Made by a program: the position numbers and the translations under genes. The notes under the pieces are model-generated. The model was not told the origin of the DNA. It saw only the letters and a program-made list of their open reading frames with translations, and did not search any database. A DNA stretch of 20,516 bases, from positions 1 to 20,516 of the forward strand of contig SKMM01000352.1 in the NCBI GenBank assembly GCA_007121055.1, given 5' to 3'. Shown piece after piece: positions 1 to 7,403 of this stretch. Within the stretch, counting starts at the first letter, position 1, and every line of letters starts with the position of its first letter. The DNA comes from Paracoccaceae bacterium. GTDB taxonomy: Bacteria > Pseudomonadota > Alphaproteobacteria > Rhodobacterales > Rhodobacteraceae.

Positions 1-518
1 ACCGCTGGCTCGGCGGCACGCTGACCAACTGGAAGACCGTGAGCCAGTCCATCGCCCGGCTCAAGGCCCTGGACGAGCGCCTCGACGGCGGCGCCGAGGG
101 GCTGACCAAGAAGGAACGCCTCGGGATGGAGCGCGAGCGCGACAAGCTGCAGGCGTCCTTGGGCGGCATCCGCGACATGGGCGGCGTGCCGGACCTTCTG
201 TTCGTCATCGACGTGGGCAAGGAAGACCTCGCCGTGCTGGAGGCCAAGAAGCTCGGCATCCCCGTGGTCGCCGTGATCGACACCAACTGCGCGCCCGACG
301 GGATCGACTACATCATCCCCGGCAATGACGACGCGGCCCGGGCCATCGCGCTCTACTGCGATCTGGTCTCGCGCGCGGCGCTGGACGGGATGACGGCACA
401 GATGGGCGCGGCCGGGGTGGACCTCGGCGCGCTGGAGGAAGCGCCGGCCGAGGAATTGCTGGCCGAGGCCGAAGCCCCCGCCGAGCCCGCCGCGGACGAG
501 ACCCCGGCCGAGAAGTAA
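1..518 (+). CDS. rpsB: Small ribosomal subunit protein S2 (5' truncated by window edge)
   Basis: Ribosomal protein S2 of the 30S subunit. The reading frame is open from base 3 and begins with RWLGGTLTNWKTVSQSI, a signature of S2, so the gene starts before the window and about 171 C-terminal residues are visible. Further S2 hallmarks are DLLFVIDVGKEDLAVLEAKKLGIPVVAVIDTNCAPDG, split here as the PDLLFVID, GIPVVAVIDTN and YIIPGNDDAARAI motifs. The protein ends in an Ala/Glu-rich acidic tail of about 35 residues, a common alphaproteobacterial extension. tsf follows after 76 bp in the same direction, the standard bacterial rpsB-tsf order. A GTG inside the frame at 39 is only an internal codon and should not be taken as the start. 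Confidence 0.97.
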   Translation, partial: RWLGGTLTNWKTVSQSIARLKALDERLDGGAEGLTKKERLGMERERDKLQASLGGIRDMGGVPDLLFVIDVGKEDLAVLEAKKLGIPVVAVIDTNCAPDGIDYIIPGNDDAARAIALYCDLVSRAALDGMTAQMGAAGVDLGALEEAPAEELLAEAEAPAEPAADETPAEK

Positions 519-544
519 GCGCCCGCACGGCGGCTGCGATCGGA

Positions 545-562
545 GGCGGGCTGCGGTCCGCC
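545..562 (+). other. Small hairpin between rpsB and tsf
   Basis: GGCGG at 545-549 can pair with CCGCC at 558-562 around an 8-base loop. It has no following T-run, so it is not a convincing terminator. It could set the ratio of rpsB to tsf message, but a 5-bp GC stem is easily formed by chance in DNA this GC-rich. Confidence 0.25.
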
Positions 563-594
563 CCGTCTGACATTCAATTGGGAGACAACCAGCC

Positions 595-1479
595 ATGGCT
601 ATCACCGCCAGCATGGTCAAGGAACTGCGCGACGCCACCGGCGCGGGCATGATGGACGCCAAGAAGGCGCTGACCGAGAACGACGGCAATATGGACGCCG
701 CCGTCGACTGGCTGCGCACCAAGGGCCTGGCCAAGGCCGCCAAGAAATCGGGTCGCACTGCGGCTGAGGGCCTCGTGGGCATCGCCGTCGAGGATGGCCG
801 CGGCGTGGCCATCGAGCTGAACTCGGAAACCGACTTCGTGGCCAAGAACGCCGAGTTCCAGGCGCTCGTCGGCGCTGTCTCCAAGGCCGCGCTGGGCGTG
901 GGCGACCTCGAGGCGCTGAAGGCCGCCGAGGTCGACGGCAAGAGCGTGGAGACCCACATCTCCGAGGCCATCGCCAAGATCGGCGAGAACATGACCCTGC
1001 GCCGCATGGCGGTGCTGGAGGGCGAGGGCGTTGCGGCCTATGTGCACAACGCCGCGGCCGAGGGCATGGGCAAGATCGGCGTCCTGGTGGCGCTGAAGGG
1101 CGGCGATACGGCCACCGTGGCCGCCTTCGGCAAGCAGGTGGCGATGCATGTCGCGGCCACCAATCCCGCGAGCCTCGGCGAGGCCGACCTCGACCCCGCG
1201 CTGGTGGAGCGCGAGAAGTCGGTGCTGACCGAGCAGGCCCGCGAGAGCGGCAAGCCCGACGCGGTGATCGAGAAGATGATCGTCGGCCGGATGAAGAAGT
1301 TCTTCGAGGAGGTCACCCTGCTCGGTCAGAAATTCGTGATCAATCCGGACCAGACCGTGGCCGAGGCCGCCGCCGAGGCCGGGGTCGAGATTACCGGGTT
1401 TGTCCGACTGGCCGTGGGCGAGGGCATCGAGAAGCCCACCGAGGATTTCGCCGCCGAAGTCGCCAAGATGGGCAGCTGA
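595..1479 (+). CDS. tsf: Translation elongation factor Ts
   Basis: EF-Ts, the guanine-nucleotide exchange factor that recycles EF-Tu-GDP in the cytosol. At 294 residues it has the usual length. The N-terminal UBA-like domain (about residues 1-50) reads VKELRDATGAGMMDAKKAL, and the EF-Tu contact motif TDFVAKN lies at residues 79-85, followed by the core dimerisation region and a C-terminal module. The ATG is preceded by GGGAGA about 10 bases upstream. The gene sits 76 bp after rpsB and is followed by a strong intrinsic terminator, so the rpsB-tsf unit ends here. Confidence 0.98.
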   Translation: MAITASMVKELRDATGAGMMDAKKALTENDGNMDAAVDWLRTKGLAKAAKKSGRTAAEGLVGIAVEDGRGVAIELNSETDFVAKNAEFQALVGAVSKAALGVGDLEALKAAEVDGKSVETHISEAIAKIGENMTLRRMAVLEGEGVAAYVHNAAAEGMGKIGVLVALKGGDTATVAAFGKQVAMHVAATNPASLGEADLDPALVEREKSVLTEQARESGKPDAVIEKMIVGRMKKFFEEVTLLGQKFVINPDQTVAEAAAEAGVEITGFVRLAVGEGIEKPTEDFAAEVAKMGS

Positions 1480-1508
1480 TCCGTTCCGACGCCCCGCCGC
1501 GTCGGACG

Positions 1509-1542
1509 AAACGGGCCCGCGCTCCGCGCGCGGGGCCGTTTT
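1509..1542 (+). terminator. Intrinsic terminator of rpsB-tsf
   Basis: A GC-rich stem of about 13 pairs runs from AAACGG (1509-1514) through CCCGCGC to its complement GCGC...CCGTTT ending at 1541, with a 5-base loop (TCCGC) and two single-base bulges. It ends in a short T-run (1539-1542) and lies 30 bp after the tsf stop. Confidence 0.85.
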
Positions 1543-1549
1543 GCTGTGC

Positions 1550-1585
1550 GCTGAAGCGACGCCGCGCCGCAGCAATCGCTTCAGC
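1550..1585. repeat. Perfect 10-bp inverted repeat downstream of tsf
   Basis: GCTGAAGCGA at 1550-1559 is matched exactly by its reverse complement TCGCTTCAGC at 1576-1585 with a 16-base spacer. It lies 8 bp after the T-run of the tsf terminator. It may be a second transcript-end hairpin or a protein-binding site. The arms contain more A and T than the surrounding DNA, which makes a chance GC palindrome less likely. Confidence 0.6.
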
Positions 1586-1820
1586 ACGCAATTGACTGGG
1601 GTCACGGGGTTTCCGGGCGCGCGCACAGCCATGTTGGCCGGTCGTGCCCGCCGGCAAAGAACGATCCGCCATTGCTCGGAAGTGGAGCGATGACGACCAT
1701 ACCCAAGGCCGCCATCGCCCCGTGCTTGGCCAATGACACACTCGACCGAAGCGCCGCGACCATGCCGGACATGCCGCACCTGCGAAAGTCAGGAAAGCCG
1801 GACCAGAAATGGCATGCCTT

Positions 1821-2621
1821 TCAGTCCGTTCGCTCGTCTCTGACCGGCCGTACGAGGAGGTTGAGCACGCTCGCCCGCAGTACCGCCTGCGCGGTGGTCT
1901 GCACGCCCAGCGCCGCGCGGGCGAGCCGCAGGTGCTTTTCCACCGTGGCCGGACGCAGGCCCAGCAGGGTGGCGATGTCCTGCACCGACTTCCCGTCGCT
2001 GCTCCAGTACAGCACCTCGGCCTGGCGCGGGCTGAGGCTGCGCGCAGCGAGCAGCATCGGCAGCGTCGTGATGCGCAGATGGAAGACCATGCTCATGAGC
2101 AACAGCCGCTGGCCATGTACCCGCCAGATCGCGTCCACTCCGTCCTGATCGATCCCCGGCCGGGCGCACAGCCCCATCCCGGCCTGGCCCTGCGGAGTGA
2201 ACTTGCGGAAGCTGATGCTCATGCCCGCCGTCAGGCCATGGGCGGCCCTGAATGCCTGTCTGCGCCGCTGCGCATCGGTCAGGTGCATGTCTGGCAAGAG
2301 CCGCCAGGGCATGGAATCCTGGCCGGTGCGTTCGGCGTAGCGGAGATACAGCGGACGTCGCCACCAGCCCTCGCGCAGGTAGGGCTCCATGAAGCTGCGC
2401 GGGTGGTTGGACAGGATCAGCGTGTCCTCCAGCACGTCCACATGGCCGGGGAGGGCGGCGTAACTATAAATCACCCCCTCGAAGCCATAGCGGGCCATGC
2501 ATGCGCAGTGCAGCGCCCAAGCGGTGTCGACGTCGCCGGCGTCGGTAATCCGGGCGAGGTGGTCGAGGATGTCGTCGCAGGTGTCGGAAGCCGCCTCGAT
2601 TTCCGGATCCAGCGACGCCAT
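1821..2621 (-). CDS. LuxR-family transcriptional regulator (autoinducer-binding-like domain plus HTH)
   Basis: A 266-residue regulator. Residues about 35-180 look like the autoinducer-binding domain of LuxR/TraR proteins (GFEGVIYSYAALPG; WWRRPLY at 86-92; MPW at 104-106; AHGLTAGMSISFR near 127-139). Residues 196-255 form a LuxR-type helix-turn-helix (LSPRQAEVLYW, GKSVQDIATLLGL, TVEKHLRLARAALGV, TTAQAV). The ATG at 2621 is preceded by GGAG at a 6-base spacing, which fixes the start; the open frame continues far upstream only as a GC-rich artefact. No luxI-type synthase is in the window, so it would be a LuxR solo here. The position that is normally Asp-Pro in acyl-homoserine-lactone binders appears as Arg-Pro, so its ligand may differ. 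It is transcribed divergently from the FAD oxidoreductase at 2751. Confidence 0.85.
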   Translation of the reverse strand: MASLDPEIEAASDTCDDILDHLARITDAGDVDTAWALHCACMARYGFEGVIYSYAALPGHVDVLEDTLILSNHPRSFMEPYLREGWWRRPLYLRYAERTGQDSMPWRLLPDMHLTDAQRRRQAFRAAHGLTAGMSISFRKFTPQGQAGMGLCARPGIDQDGVDAIWRVHGQRLLLMSMVFHLRITTLPMLLAARSLSPRQAEVLYWSSDGKSVQDIATLLGLRPATVEKHLRLARAALGVQTTAQAVLRASVLNLLVRPVRDERTD

Positions 2622-2668
2622 TCCACACTCCGGCACAAACACGATGTGCCCATCAAATAGACATAGCC

Positions 2669-2694
2669 GGTCCGCGGTGTCGAGTCCGCGGGCC
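2669..2694. promoter_or_regulatory. Candidate operator in the luxR/oxidoreductase divergent promoter
   Basis: GGTCCGCGG (2669-2677) and CCGCGGGCC (2686-2694) form a 9-bp inverted repeat with one mismatch and an 8-base spacer. The same segment contains an exact direct repeat, GTCCGCGG, at 2670-2677 and 2684-2691. It lies in the 129-bp gap between the divergent starts at 2621 and 2751 and could bind the adjacent LuxR-type protein. It does not match the classical lux box in any way I can argue, and high GC raises the chance of coincidence. Confidence 0.35.
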
Positions 2695-2750
2695 TTTTCG
2701 AGTCGTCCGCCGCGGGGTAGGCAGCGCGGGCAGGGGATCTGGGGCGGGCG

Positions 2751-3914
2751 ATGGCGGATGTGGTGATCGTGGGCGGCGGGGTGATGGGGGCGGCCTCGGC
2801 CTTCTGGCTCACCCGGATGCAGCCCGGCCTGCGCGTGACGGTGCTGGAGCGCGACCCCACCCATGCGATGGCCGCCACCGCGCTGTCGGTGGCCTCGATC
2901 CGGCAACAGTTCTCCAATCCGCTGAACGTCGCCATCTCGCGCTTCGGGCTGGAGGTGATCCGCGACTTCGCGGCGCTGGTGGGGCCCGGGGCGCCGGCGC
3001 TGGGCCTGCGCGAGAACGGCTATCTGTTCCTTGCTGGGTCCGCCTCGGCGCCGGCCATGCGCGCGGCGGTGGCGGTGCAGCGCGCTGCGGGGGCGGCGAC
3101 CGAGCTGCTGGAGCCCGACGCGCTGGCGTCGCGCTTTCCGTGGCTTGCCCTCGGGGGGGTGGCGCTGGCCAGTTTCGGCCCGCAGGGGGAGGGCTGGTTC
3201 GATAACATGGGCCTTCTGGCGGGGTTCCGCGATGCCGCCCGGGCGCAGTGGGCCGAGTGGCGCCGTGCCGAGGTGGCCGCGCTGGTGACGCGGGGCGGGC
3301 GAGTGACCGGGGTCCGCCTTGGGGATGGGGAGGAGATCGTGGCGGGGGCTGTCGTGCTGGCGGCGGGGACGCGGGCCGCGGGCCTGATGGCGGGGCTGGG
3401 CGCGGACTGGCCGGTGGAGCCGCGCAAGCGCACGGTCTTCCTGATCGACGCGCCCGACGCGCGCCACCCGGAGGCGCCGCTGCTGGTCGATCACACCGGT
3501 TTCTACCTGCGCCCGGAGGGCCAGCACTGGCTCTGCGCGACTGTGCCCGACGACGACCCCGCGACGGATGTGGAGGATTTCGAGCCCCGCCTTCAGGAGT
3601 TCGAGGAGGTCGTCTGGCCGCGCCTGTGGGCCCGGGCGCCGGAGTTCGCCGCGGTGAAAGTGCTGCGGGCCTGGGCCGGGCAGTACGACTTCAACGTGCT
3701 GGACCAGAACGCCATCGTGGGTCCGCACCCCGGCTTTCCGGGGCTGTTCGTGCTGTCGGGCTTTTCCGGTCATGGGCTCCAGCAGGCCCCGGCGATGGGC
3801 CGCGGGCTGGCCGAGGTGCTGCTGACGGGGGGCTTCCGCACGCTCGACCTCGGGCCGCTGGGGGTGGAGCGGGTGCTGGCGGGCCGGGCCTTTCCCGAAC
3901 GCGCCGTGGTCTGA
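2751..3914 (+). CDS. FAD-dependent oxidoreductase, DAO (glycine oxidase/sarcosine oxidase-like, FOXRED1-like) family
   Basis: A 387-residue flavoprotein of the D-amino-acid-oxidase fold. The N-terminal Rossmann motif VVIVGGGVMGAASA (residues 4-17) binds the ADP part of FAD and is followed by the acidic residue of VTVLERD. The C-terminal FAD motif GLFVLSGFSGHGLQQAPAMG is typical of DAO-family oxidases and resembles the FOXRED1-like group. Such enzymes oxidise amines of amino acids or N-methyl amino acids; the substrate cannot be told from the sequence. The ATG follows a GGGG-containing Shine-Dalgarno region. No partner subunits of heteromeric sarcosine oxidase are nearby, so it probably works alone. 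It is divergent from the LuxR-type regulator, which may control it. Confidence 0.88.
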   Translation: MADVVIVGGGVMGAASAFWLTRMQPGLRVTVLERDPTHAMAATALSVASIRQQFSNPLNVAISRFGLEVIRDFAALVGPGAPALGLRENGYLFLAGSASAPAMRAAVAVQRAAGAATELLEPDALASRFPWLALGGVALASFGPQGEGWFDNMGLLAGFRDAARAQWAEWRRAEVAALVTRGGRVTGVRLGDGEEIVAGAVVLAAGTRAAGLMAGLGADWPVEPRKRTVFLIDAPDARHPEAPLLVDHTGFYLRPEGQHWLCATVPDDDPATDVEDFEPRLQEFEEVVWPRLWARAPEFAAVKVLRAWAGQYDFNVLDQNAIVGPHPGFPGLFVLSGFSGHGLQQAPAMGRGLAEVLLTGGFRTLDLGPLGVERVLAGRAFPERAVV

Positions 3915-4007
3915 CGCCGCCCCTTGTCCCTGGCGCCTTGACGCCGGCGCGCCGCGGCGGAACAACGGGCGCGTGCCGGCCCGTGCAACCCTCAGGAGTT
4001 TCCGTCC

Positions 4008-4517
4008 ATGCGCCTTCGCTTCCCCCTGTACCGGCTGGCCGCAGCCCTGATGCTGCTCGGGCTGCCCTTCGCGGCCGCCGCGCAGGTGTCCGACCGCCCG
4101 GCTGCCCTGCTGTCCTACGGCCCCGATCTGGGCCAGGGCGGTGGAAGCGAATGGCGCAAGGCGCAACTGACGGGCGAGATCCGGTCGGCCACCCAGATCC
4201 TCGGCCCGCTGCGGCCCCTCTATTCCTTCTCGGTCAGCCGCGACGGCGGCTTCATGGGCGGCGTGGGCCTGTTTGGGGTGTTCGGCCTGGGCGCGGTGGA
4301 GGTGACCCCGCATTTCAGCCTCGGCCTGTGGCAGGACGGGCCCGGCAGCTTCGATGCGGACGAGCTGATCCAGTTCCGGTCGGGCATCGACTTCTTCGTT
4401 CCGGTCACGGCCAACATGCGGATCGGGCTTGGCTATTTCCATGTCTCGAATGCGGGGATCACCTCGCGCTCGGCCAATCAGGACGTGATCCGGCTGGCTG
4501 TGCTCTGGACTTATTAA
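4008..4517 (+). CDS. Acyloxyacyl hydrolase, PagL-like lipid A 3-O-deacylase
   Basis: A 169-residue protein with a signal peptide (charged MRLR start, hydrophobic core, probable cut after the Ala run at residues 22-25) and an amphipathic beta-strand pattern fitting an 8-stranded outer-membrane barrel. The motif FHVSNAGI at 144-151 matches the catalytic His-x-Ser-Asn of PagL (His145, Ser147 here). PagL enzymes remove the 3-O acyl chain of lipid A in the outer membrane. The third catalytic residue, Glu 14 positions after the His in Pseudomonas PagL as I recall it, is Asp159 here. The protein ends in an aromatic residue (Tyr), as usual for barrels. AGGAG lies about 9 bases before the ATG. It starts 93 bp after the oxidoreductase and may share its transcript. 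Confidence 0.85.
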   Translation: MRLRFPLYRLAAALMLLGLPFAAAAQVSDRPAALLSYGPDLGQGGGSEWRKAQLTGEIRSATQILGPLRPLYSFSVSRDGGFMGGVGLFGVFGLGAVEVTPHFSLGLWQDGPGSFDADELIQFRSGIDFFVPVTANMRIGLGYFHVSNAGITSRSANQDVIRLAVLWTY

Positions 4518-4538
4518 GCGCCGGCGCCGGGCCCGGGC

Positions 4539-4946
4539 TCAGAGCAGGCCGCGCCAGAGCGCGAGACCCAGCGCCAGCGCGGCCGTCGCCAGAACGACCA
4601 CAACCAGCCGCCGCAGCACGGCCGCTGCCGCCGCCCAGCGCCGCGACCAGCGGCTCACCGCCTCCAGATGCGTGCGGCAGGTGTCCTCGGCCTCGGCCAG
4701 GCGGCGCGGATCGACGCGCTGGATCAGCCGCGGGTGGCCCGCCAGCTCCGCGCAGTCGCTGAGATAGGCGGCCTCGCTCAGCACCGCCTCGGGCAGTTCA
4801 TGGCCGCTGTGGTGCAGCGTCTCGCGCAGGCTGGTGCCGTGCGCGCCGAGCCGCGACCGCATCAGGGCGGCGATCCCGTCCACCCGGGCGCGCACCTCCT
4901 CGGGGTCGGTGGCGGCGGTGGGCGCTGGGCGCGAAAACATCCCCAT
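4539..4946 (-). CDS. Small tail-anchored membrane protein of unknown function
   Basis: I do not recognise this 135-residue protein. Residues 1-105 are soluble, helical and charged (EEVRARVDGIAALMRSRLG; RDPRRLAEAEDT-like region with several His and Cys residues). Residues about 113-131 (LVVVVLATAALALGLAL) form one membrane helix at the C-terminus, so it would be anchored with its bulk probably in the cytoplasm. It ends convergently with the PagL-like gene and starts divergently from the alpha/beta hydrolase. Two starts are possible, ATG at 4946 or ATG at 4940; neither has a strong Shine-Dalgarno. The hydrophobic tail after a clean soluble region supports a real protein over a chance frame. Confidence 0.6.
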   Translation of the reverse strand: MGMFSRPAPTAATDPEEVRARVDGIAALMRSRLGAHGTSLRETLHHSGHELPEAVLSEAAYLSDCAELAGHPRLIQRVDPRRLAEAEDTCRTHLEAVSRWSRRWAAAAAVLRRLVVVVLATAALALGLALWRGLL

Positions 4947-5025
4947 GGCCCGGCAGACTGCACCGGGTGGGACGGTCGGGCAAGGGTTCTGGCCAAGCCG
5001 GACCGCCTGCGCTAGAGGCCACGGC

Positions 5026-5793
5026 ATGCTGCACCGCCTCCGCCATGGACCGACCGAGGCCACCCGGCCGCCCGTCGTGATCGCCCACGGGCTGTTCGGC
5101 TCGGCCCGGAACTGGGGCGCCATCGCCCGCGCGCTGGCCTCGGACCGGGCGGTGATCGCCGTGGACATGCGCAACCACGGCCAGAGCCCTTGGGAGCCCC
5201 GCCACGGCTATGCCGACCTCGCCGCGGATCTGGCCGAGGTGCTGGAGGCCGAGGGCCCACCCGCCGACCTGATCGGCCATTCCATGGGGGGCAAGGCGGC
5301 GATGATGCTGGCGCTGACGCGGCCCGATCTGGTGCGCAGGCTGGCGGTGATGGACATCGCGCCGGTGGCCTACGGCCACAGCCAGCAGGGCTATGTCGAC
5401 TCCATGCGCGGGCTCGACGTGGCAGATCGGCCCGGCCGGGCCGAGGCCGACCGGCGCCTTGCCGCCACCGTGTCCGACGCGGGCGTGCGCGGCTTTCTGC
5501 TGCAGTCGCTGGATCTGCGCGCCGACCCGCCGCGCTGGCGGCTCAACCTCGACGCGCTGGAGGCCAACATGGAGGCCATCCTGGGCTGGCCCGCGCCCGA
5601 GGGCCGGTTCGAGGGGCCGTCCCTGTTCCTCGCCGGCGGTGCCTCGGACTATGTCCGCCCCGAGCACCGGGAGGCAATCCGCGCGGCCTTTCCCCGCGCC
5701 CGCATCGCCCGCATCCCCGGCGCCGGCCACTGGCTGCACGCCGAGGCCCCCGACGCCACCGCCGCCACGCTGCGGGCCTTCCTCGACGCCTGA
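5026..5793 (+). CDS. Alpha/beta-fold hydrolase, YbfF-like esterase
   Basis: A 255-residue alpha/beta hydrolase. It shows the HG oxyanion region (VVIAHGLFGSARNW), DMRNHGQSP, the nucleophile elbow GHSMGG (Ser about residue 87) and the catalytic His in PGAGHWLHAE near the C-terminus. DMRNHGQS together with GHSMGGK is typical of YbfF-type and related ABHD11-like esterases. The ATG at 5026 is preceded by AGAGG at about 7 bases; earlier in-frame codons belong to the DNA opposite the unknown minus-strand gene. It is probably cytosolic, as no signal peptide is visible. The natural substrate is not known; short acyl esters or acyl-CoA thioesters are typical of the family. Confidence 0.9.
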   Translation: MLHRLRHGPTEATRPPVVIAHGLFGSARNWGAIARALASDRAVIAVDMRNHGQSPWEPRHGYADLAADLAEVLEAEGPPADLIGHSMGGKAAMMLALTRPDLVRRLAVMDIAPVAYGHSQQGYVDSMRGLDVADRPGRAEADRRLAATVSDAGVRGFLLQSLDLRADPPRWRLNLDALEANMEAILGWPAPEGRFEGPSLFLAGGASDYVRPEHREAIRAAFPRARIARIPGAGHWLHAEAPDATAATLRAFLDA

Positions 5794-5822
5794 CCGGGGC
5801 GGGGTGGGGCGCCCTGAGTCAC

Positions 5823-5855
5823 GGGCCGGTGTGTGAACGCTTCGCAGGCCGGCCC
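5823..5855. terminator. Candidate bidirectional hairpin between convergent hydrolase and rimO
   Basis: GGGCCGG (5823-5829) and CCGGCCC (5849-5855) form a perfect 7-bp inverted repeat with a 19-base loop in the 78-bp gap between convergent genes. No T-run follows on either strand, so terminator function is inferred from position. Confidence 0.35.
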
Positions 5856-5871
5856 AGATGCGGGGCGGCCG

Positions 5872-7266
5872 TCACTGTCCGGCCACCAGCCGTTTTCCCC
5901 AGAGGTCATACTCGCCCGCTTCCTCGACCTCCACGGCCAGCAGGTCGCCCGGCCGCAGGTCCTCGAAGCCGTCGTCGAGGAACAGGTTGCCGTCGATCTC
6001 CGGCGCGTCGGCCTTGGTCCGGCAGGTCGCCCCGTCGCTATCCACCGCGTCCACGATCACCTCGATGCGCTGGCCAACCTTCGCCGCAAGCTTTTCGGCC
6101 GAGATGCGCGAGGCGACCTCCATGAACCGCTCCCAGCGGTCCTGCTTGACCGCTTCGGGGACTTGGTCGGGCAGGGCATTGGCACGGGCGCCCCTGACGT
6201 CCTCGTACTTGAAGCAGCCGACCCGGTCGAGGCGGGCTTCCTCCAGCCAGTCCAGCAGGGTCTGGAACTCGGCTTCGGTCTCGCCCGGGAAGCCCACGAT
6301 GAAGGTGGAGCGAATCGCGATCTCGGGGCAGTCCGCGCGCCAGCGGGCGATCTCGTCCAGCGTCCGCGCCGCCGCCGCCGGCCGGGCCATGCGGCGCAGT
6401 GTCTCGGGGTGGGCGTGCTGGAACGGGATGTCGAGATACGGCAGCACGAGGCCATCGGCCATCAGCGGGATCAGGTCGCGCACATGCGGGTAGGGATAGA
6501 CGTAGTGCAGCCGGACCCAGGCGCCGAGGCCGCCCAGATCGCGGGCGAGGTCGGTGATGTGGGCGCGGTGGCCACGGTCCTCGGCGTGGCGGATGTCGAC
6601 GCCATAGGCCGAGGTGTCCTGGCTGATCACCAGAAGCTCCTTCACGCCGGCCTCCACCAGCCGCTCGGCCTCGCGCAGGACGGCGTGGGCGGGGCGGCTG
6701 ACGAGTTTGCCGCGCATGTCGGGGATGATGCAGAACCGGCACTTGTGGTTGCAGCCCTCCGAGATCTTCAGATAGCTGTAGTGCCGCGGTGTCAGGGAGA
6801 CGGCGCCGGCCGGGATCAGGTCCACGAACGGGTCCGGCGCGGGCGGGACGGCGGCGTGCACCGCCTCAAGCACGGCCTCGTACTGGTGCGGGCCGGTGAC
6901 CGCCAGCACGCTGGGGTGGGCGCCGGTGATGAACTCGGGCTCGGCGCCCAGGCAGCCGGTGACGATGACGCGCCCGTTTTCCGCCAGCGCCTCGCCGATG
7001 GCCTCCAGGCTCTCGGCCCGGGCGCTGTCGAGGAAGCCGCAGGTGTTCACGATCACCGCCTGCGCGCCGGCATAGTCCGGGCTGATGGCGTAGCCCTCGG
7101 CGCGCAGCCGGGTCAGGATGCGTTCGCTGTCCACAAGGGCCTTGGGGCAGCCCAGCGAGACCATGCCGATGGTCGGCTGGCCCGGCCGCGGGCGCGGCTG
7201 GGGGGAGGGCGCAGGCGCGATGTCGGGGCGCAGGTCGGGCGGGTTCAGGGCGGGGTCGCTGGGCAT
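5872..7266 (-). CDS. rimO: Ribosomal protein S12 methylthiotransferase RimO
   Basis: A radical-SAM methylthiotransferase that adds a methylthio group to a conserved Asp of ribosomal protein S12. The UPF0004 domain carries Cys40 (SLGCPKALVDSE), Cys76 (VNTCGFLDSA) and Cys105 (TGCLG) for one 4Fe-4S cluster. The radical-SAM motif CNHKCRFC (Cys172, 176, 179) binds the second, and a C-terminal TRAM domain follows (VIVDAVDSDG to the end). SLGCPKALVDSE and DSARAESLEAI distinguish RimO from MiaB. Start: ATG at 7266 (464 residues) fits relatives that begin a few residues before NPPDLRPD; ATG at 7275 (467 residues) is also possible, and neither has a strong Shine-Dalgarno. Divergent from tadA. Confidence 0.95.
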   Translation of the reverse strand: MPSDPALNPPDLRPDIAPAPSPQPRPRPGQPTIGMVSLGCPKALVDSERILTRLRAEGYAISPDYAGAQAVIVNTCGFLDSARAESLEAIGEALAENGRVIVTGCLGAEPEFITGAHPSVLAVTGPHQYEAVLEAVHAAVPPAPDPFVDLIPAGAVSLTPRHYSYLKISEGCNHKCRFCIIPDMRGKLVSRPAHAVLREAERLVEAGVKELLVISQDTSAYGVDIRHAEDRGHRAHITDLARDLGGLGAWVRLHYVYPYPHVRDLIPLMADGLVLPYLDIPFQHAHPETLRRMARPAAAARTLDEIARWRADCPEIAIRSTFIVGFPGETEAEFQTLLDWLEEARLDRVGCFKYEDVRGARANALPDQVPEAVKQDRWERFMEVASRISAEKLAAKVGQRIEVIVDAVDSDGATCRTKADAPEIDGNLFLDDGFEDLRPGDLLAVEVEEAGEYDLWGKRLVAGQ

Positions 7267-7403
7267 GGCGGCCATATAAGCCGCGCCGGTGGCGGCCCCA
7301 AGGGGAAACGCGTCGGCGGGGGCTGCGAGGGGGAGGCTCCGCGACGGGATCCGCCCGGCCATGGACCGGTTGCGCCGGGGCGGCCCGGTGGGCATGAACG
7401 GCC

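Larger units (their letters stand above)
1480..1820. other. Gene-free stretch between convergent tsf and LuxR-type gene
   Basis: This 341-bp gap separates two convergent genes. It holds the tsf terminator (1509-1542) and a perfect 10-bp inverted repeat at 1550-1585. It also has a weak imperfect repeat near 1634-1657 (TTGGCCGG/CCGGCAA) that could end the minus-strand LuxR-type transcript but has no T-run. Open frames here have no recognisable product and no good ribosome-binding site, and I see no tRNA. Confidence 0.6.

Noticed and set aside
1821..4442. Very long minus-strand frame of 873 codons
   Set aside because: Only the last 266 codons match a family (LuxR type) and have a ribosome-binding site; the rest lies opposite the FAD oxidoreductase and is a high-GC artefact.
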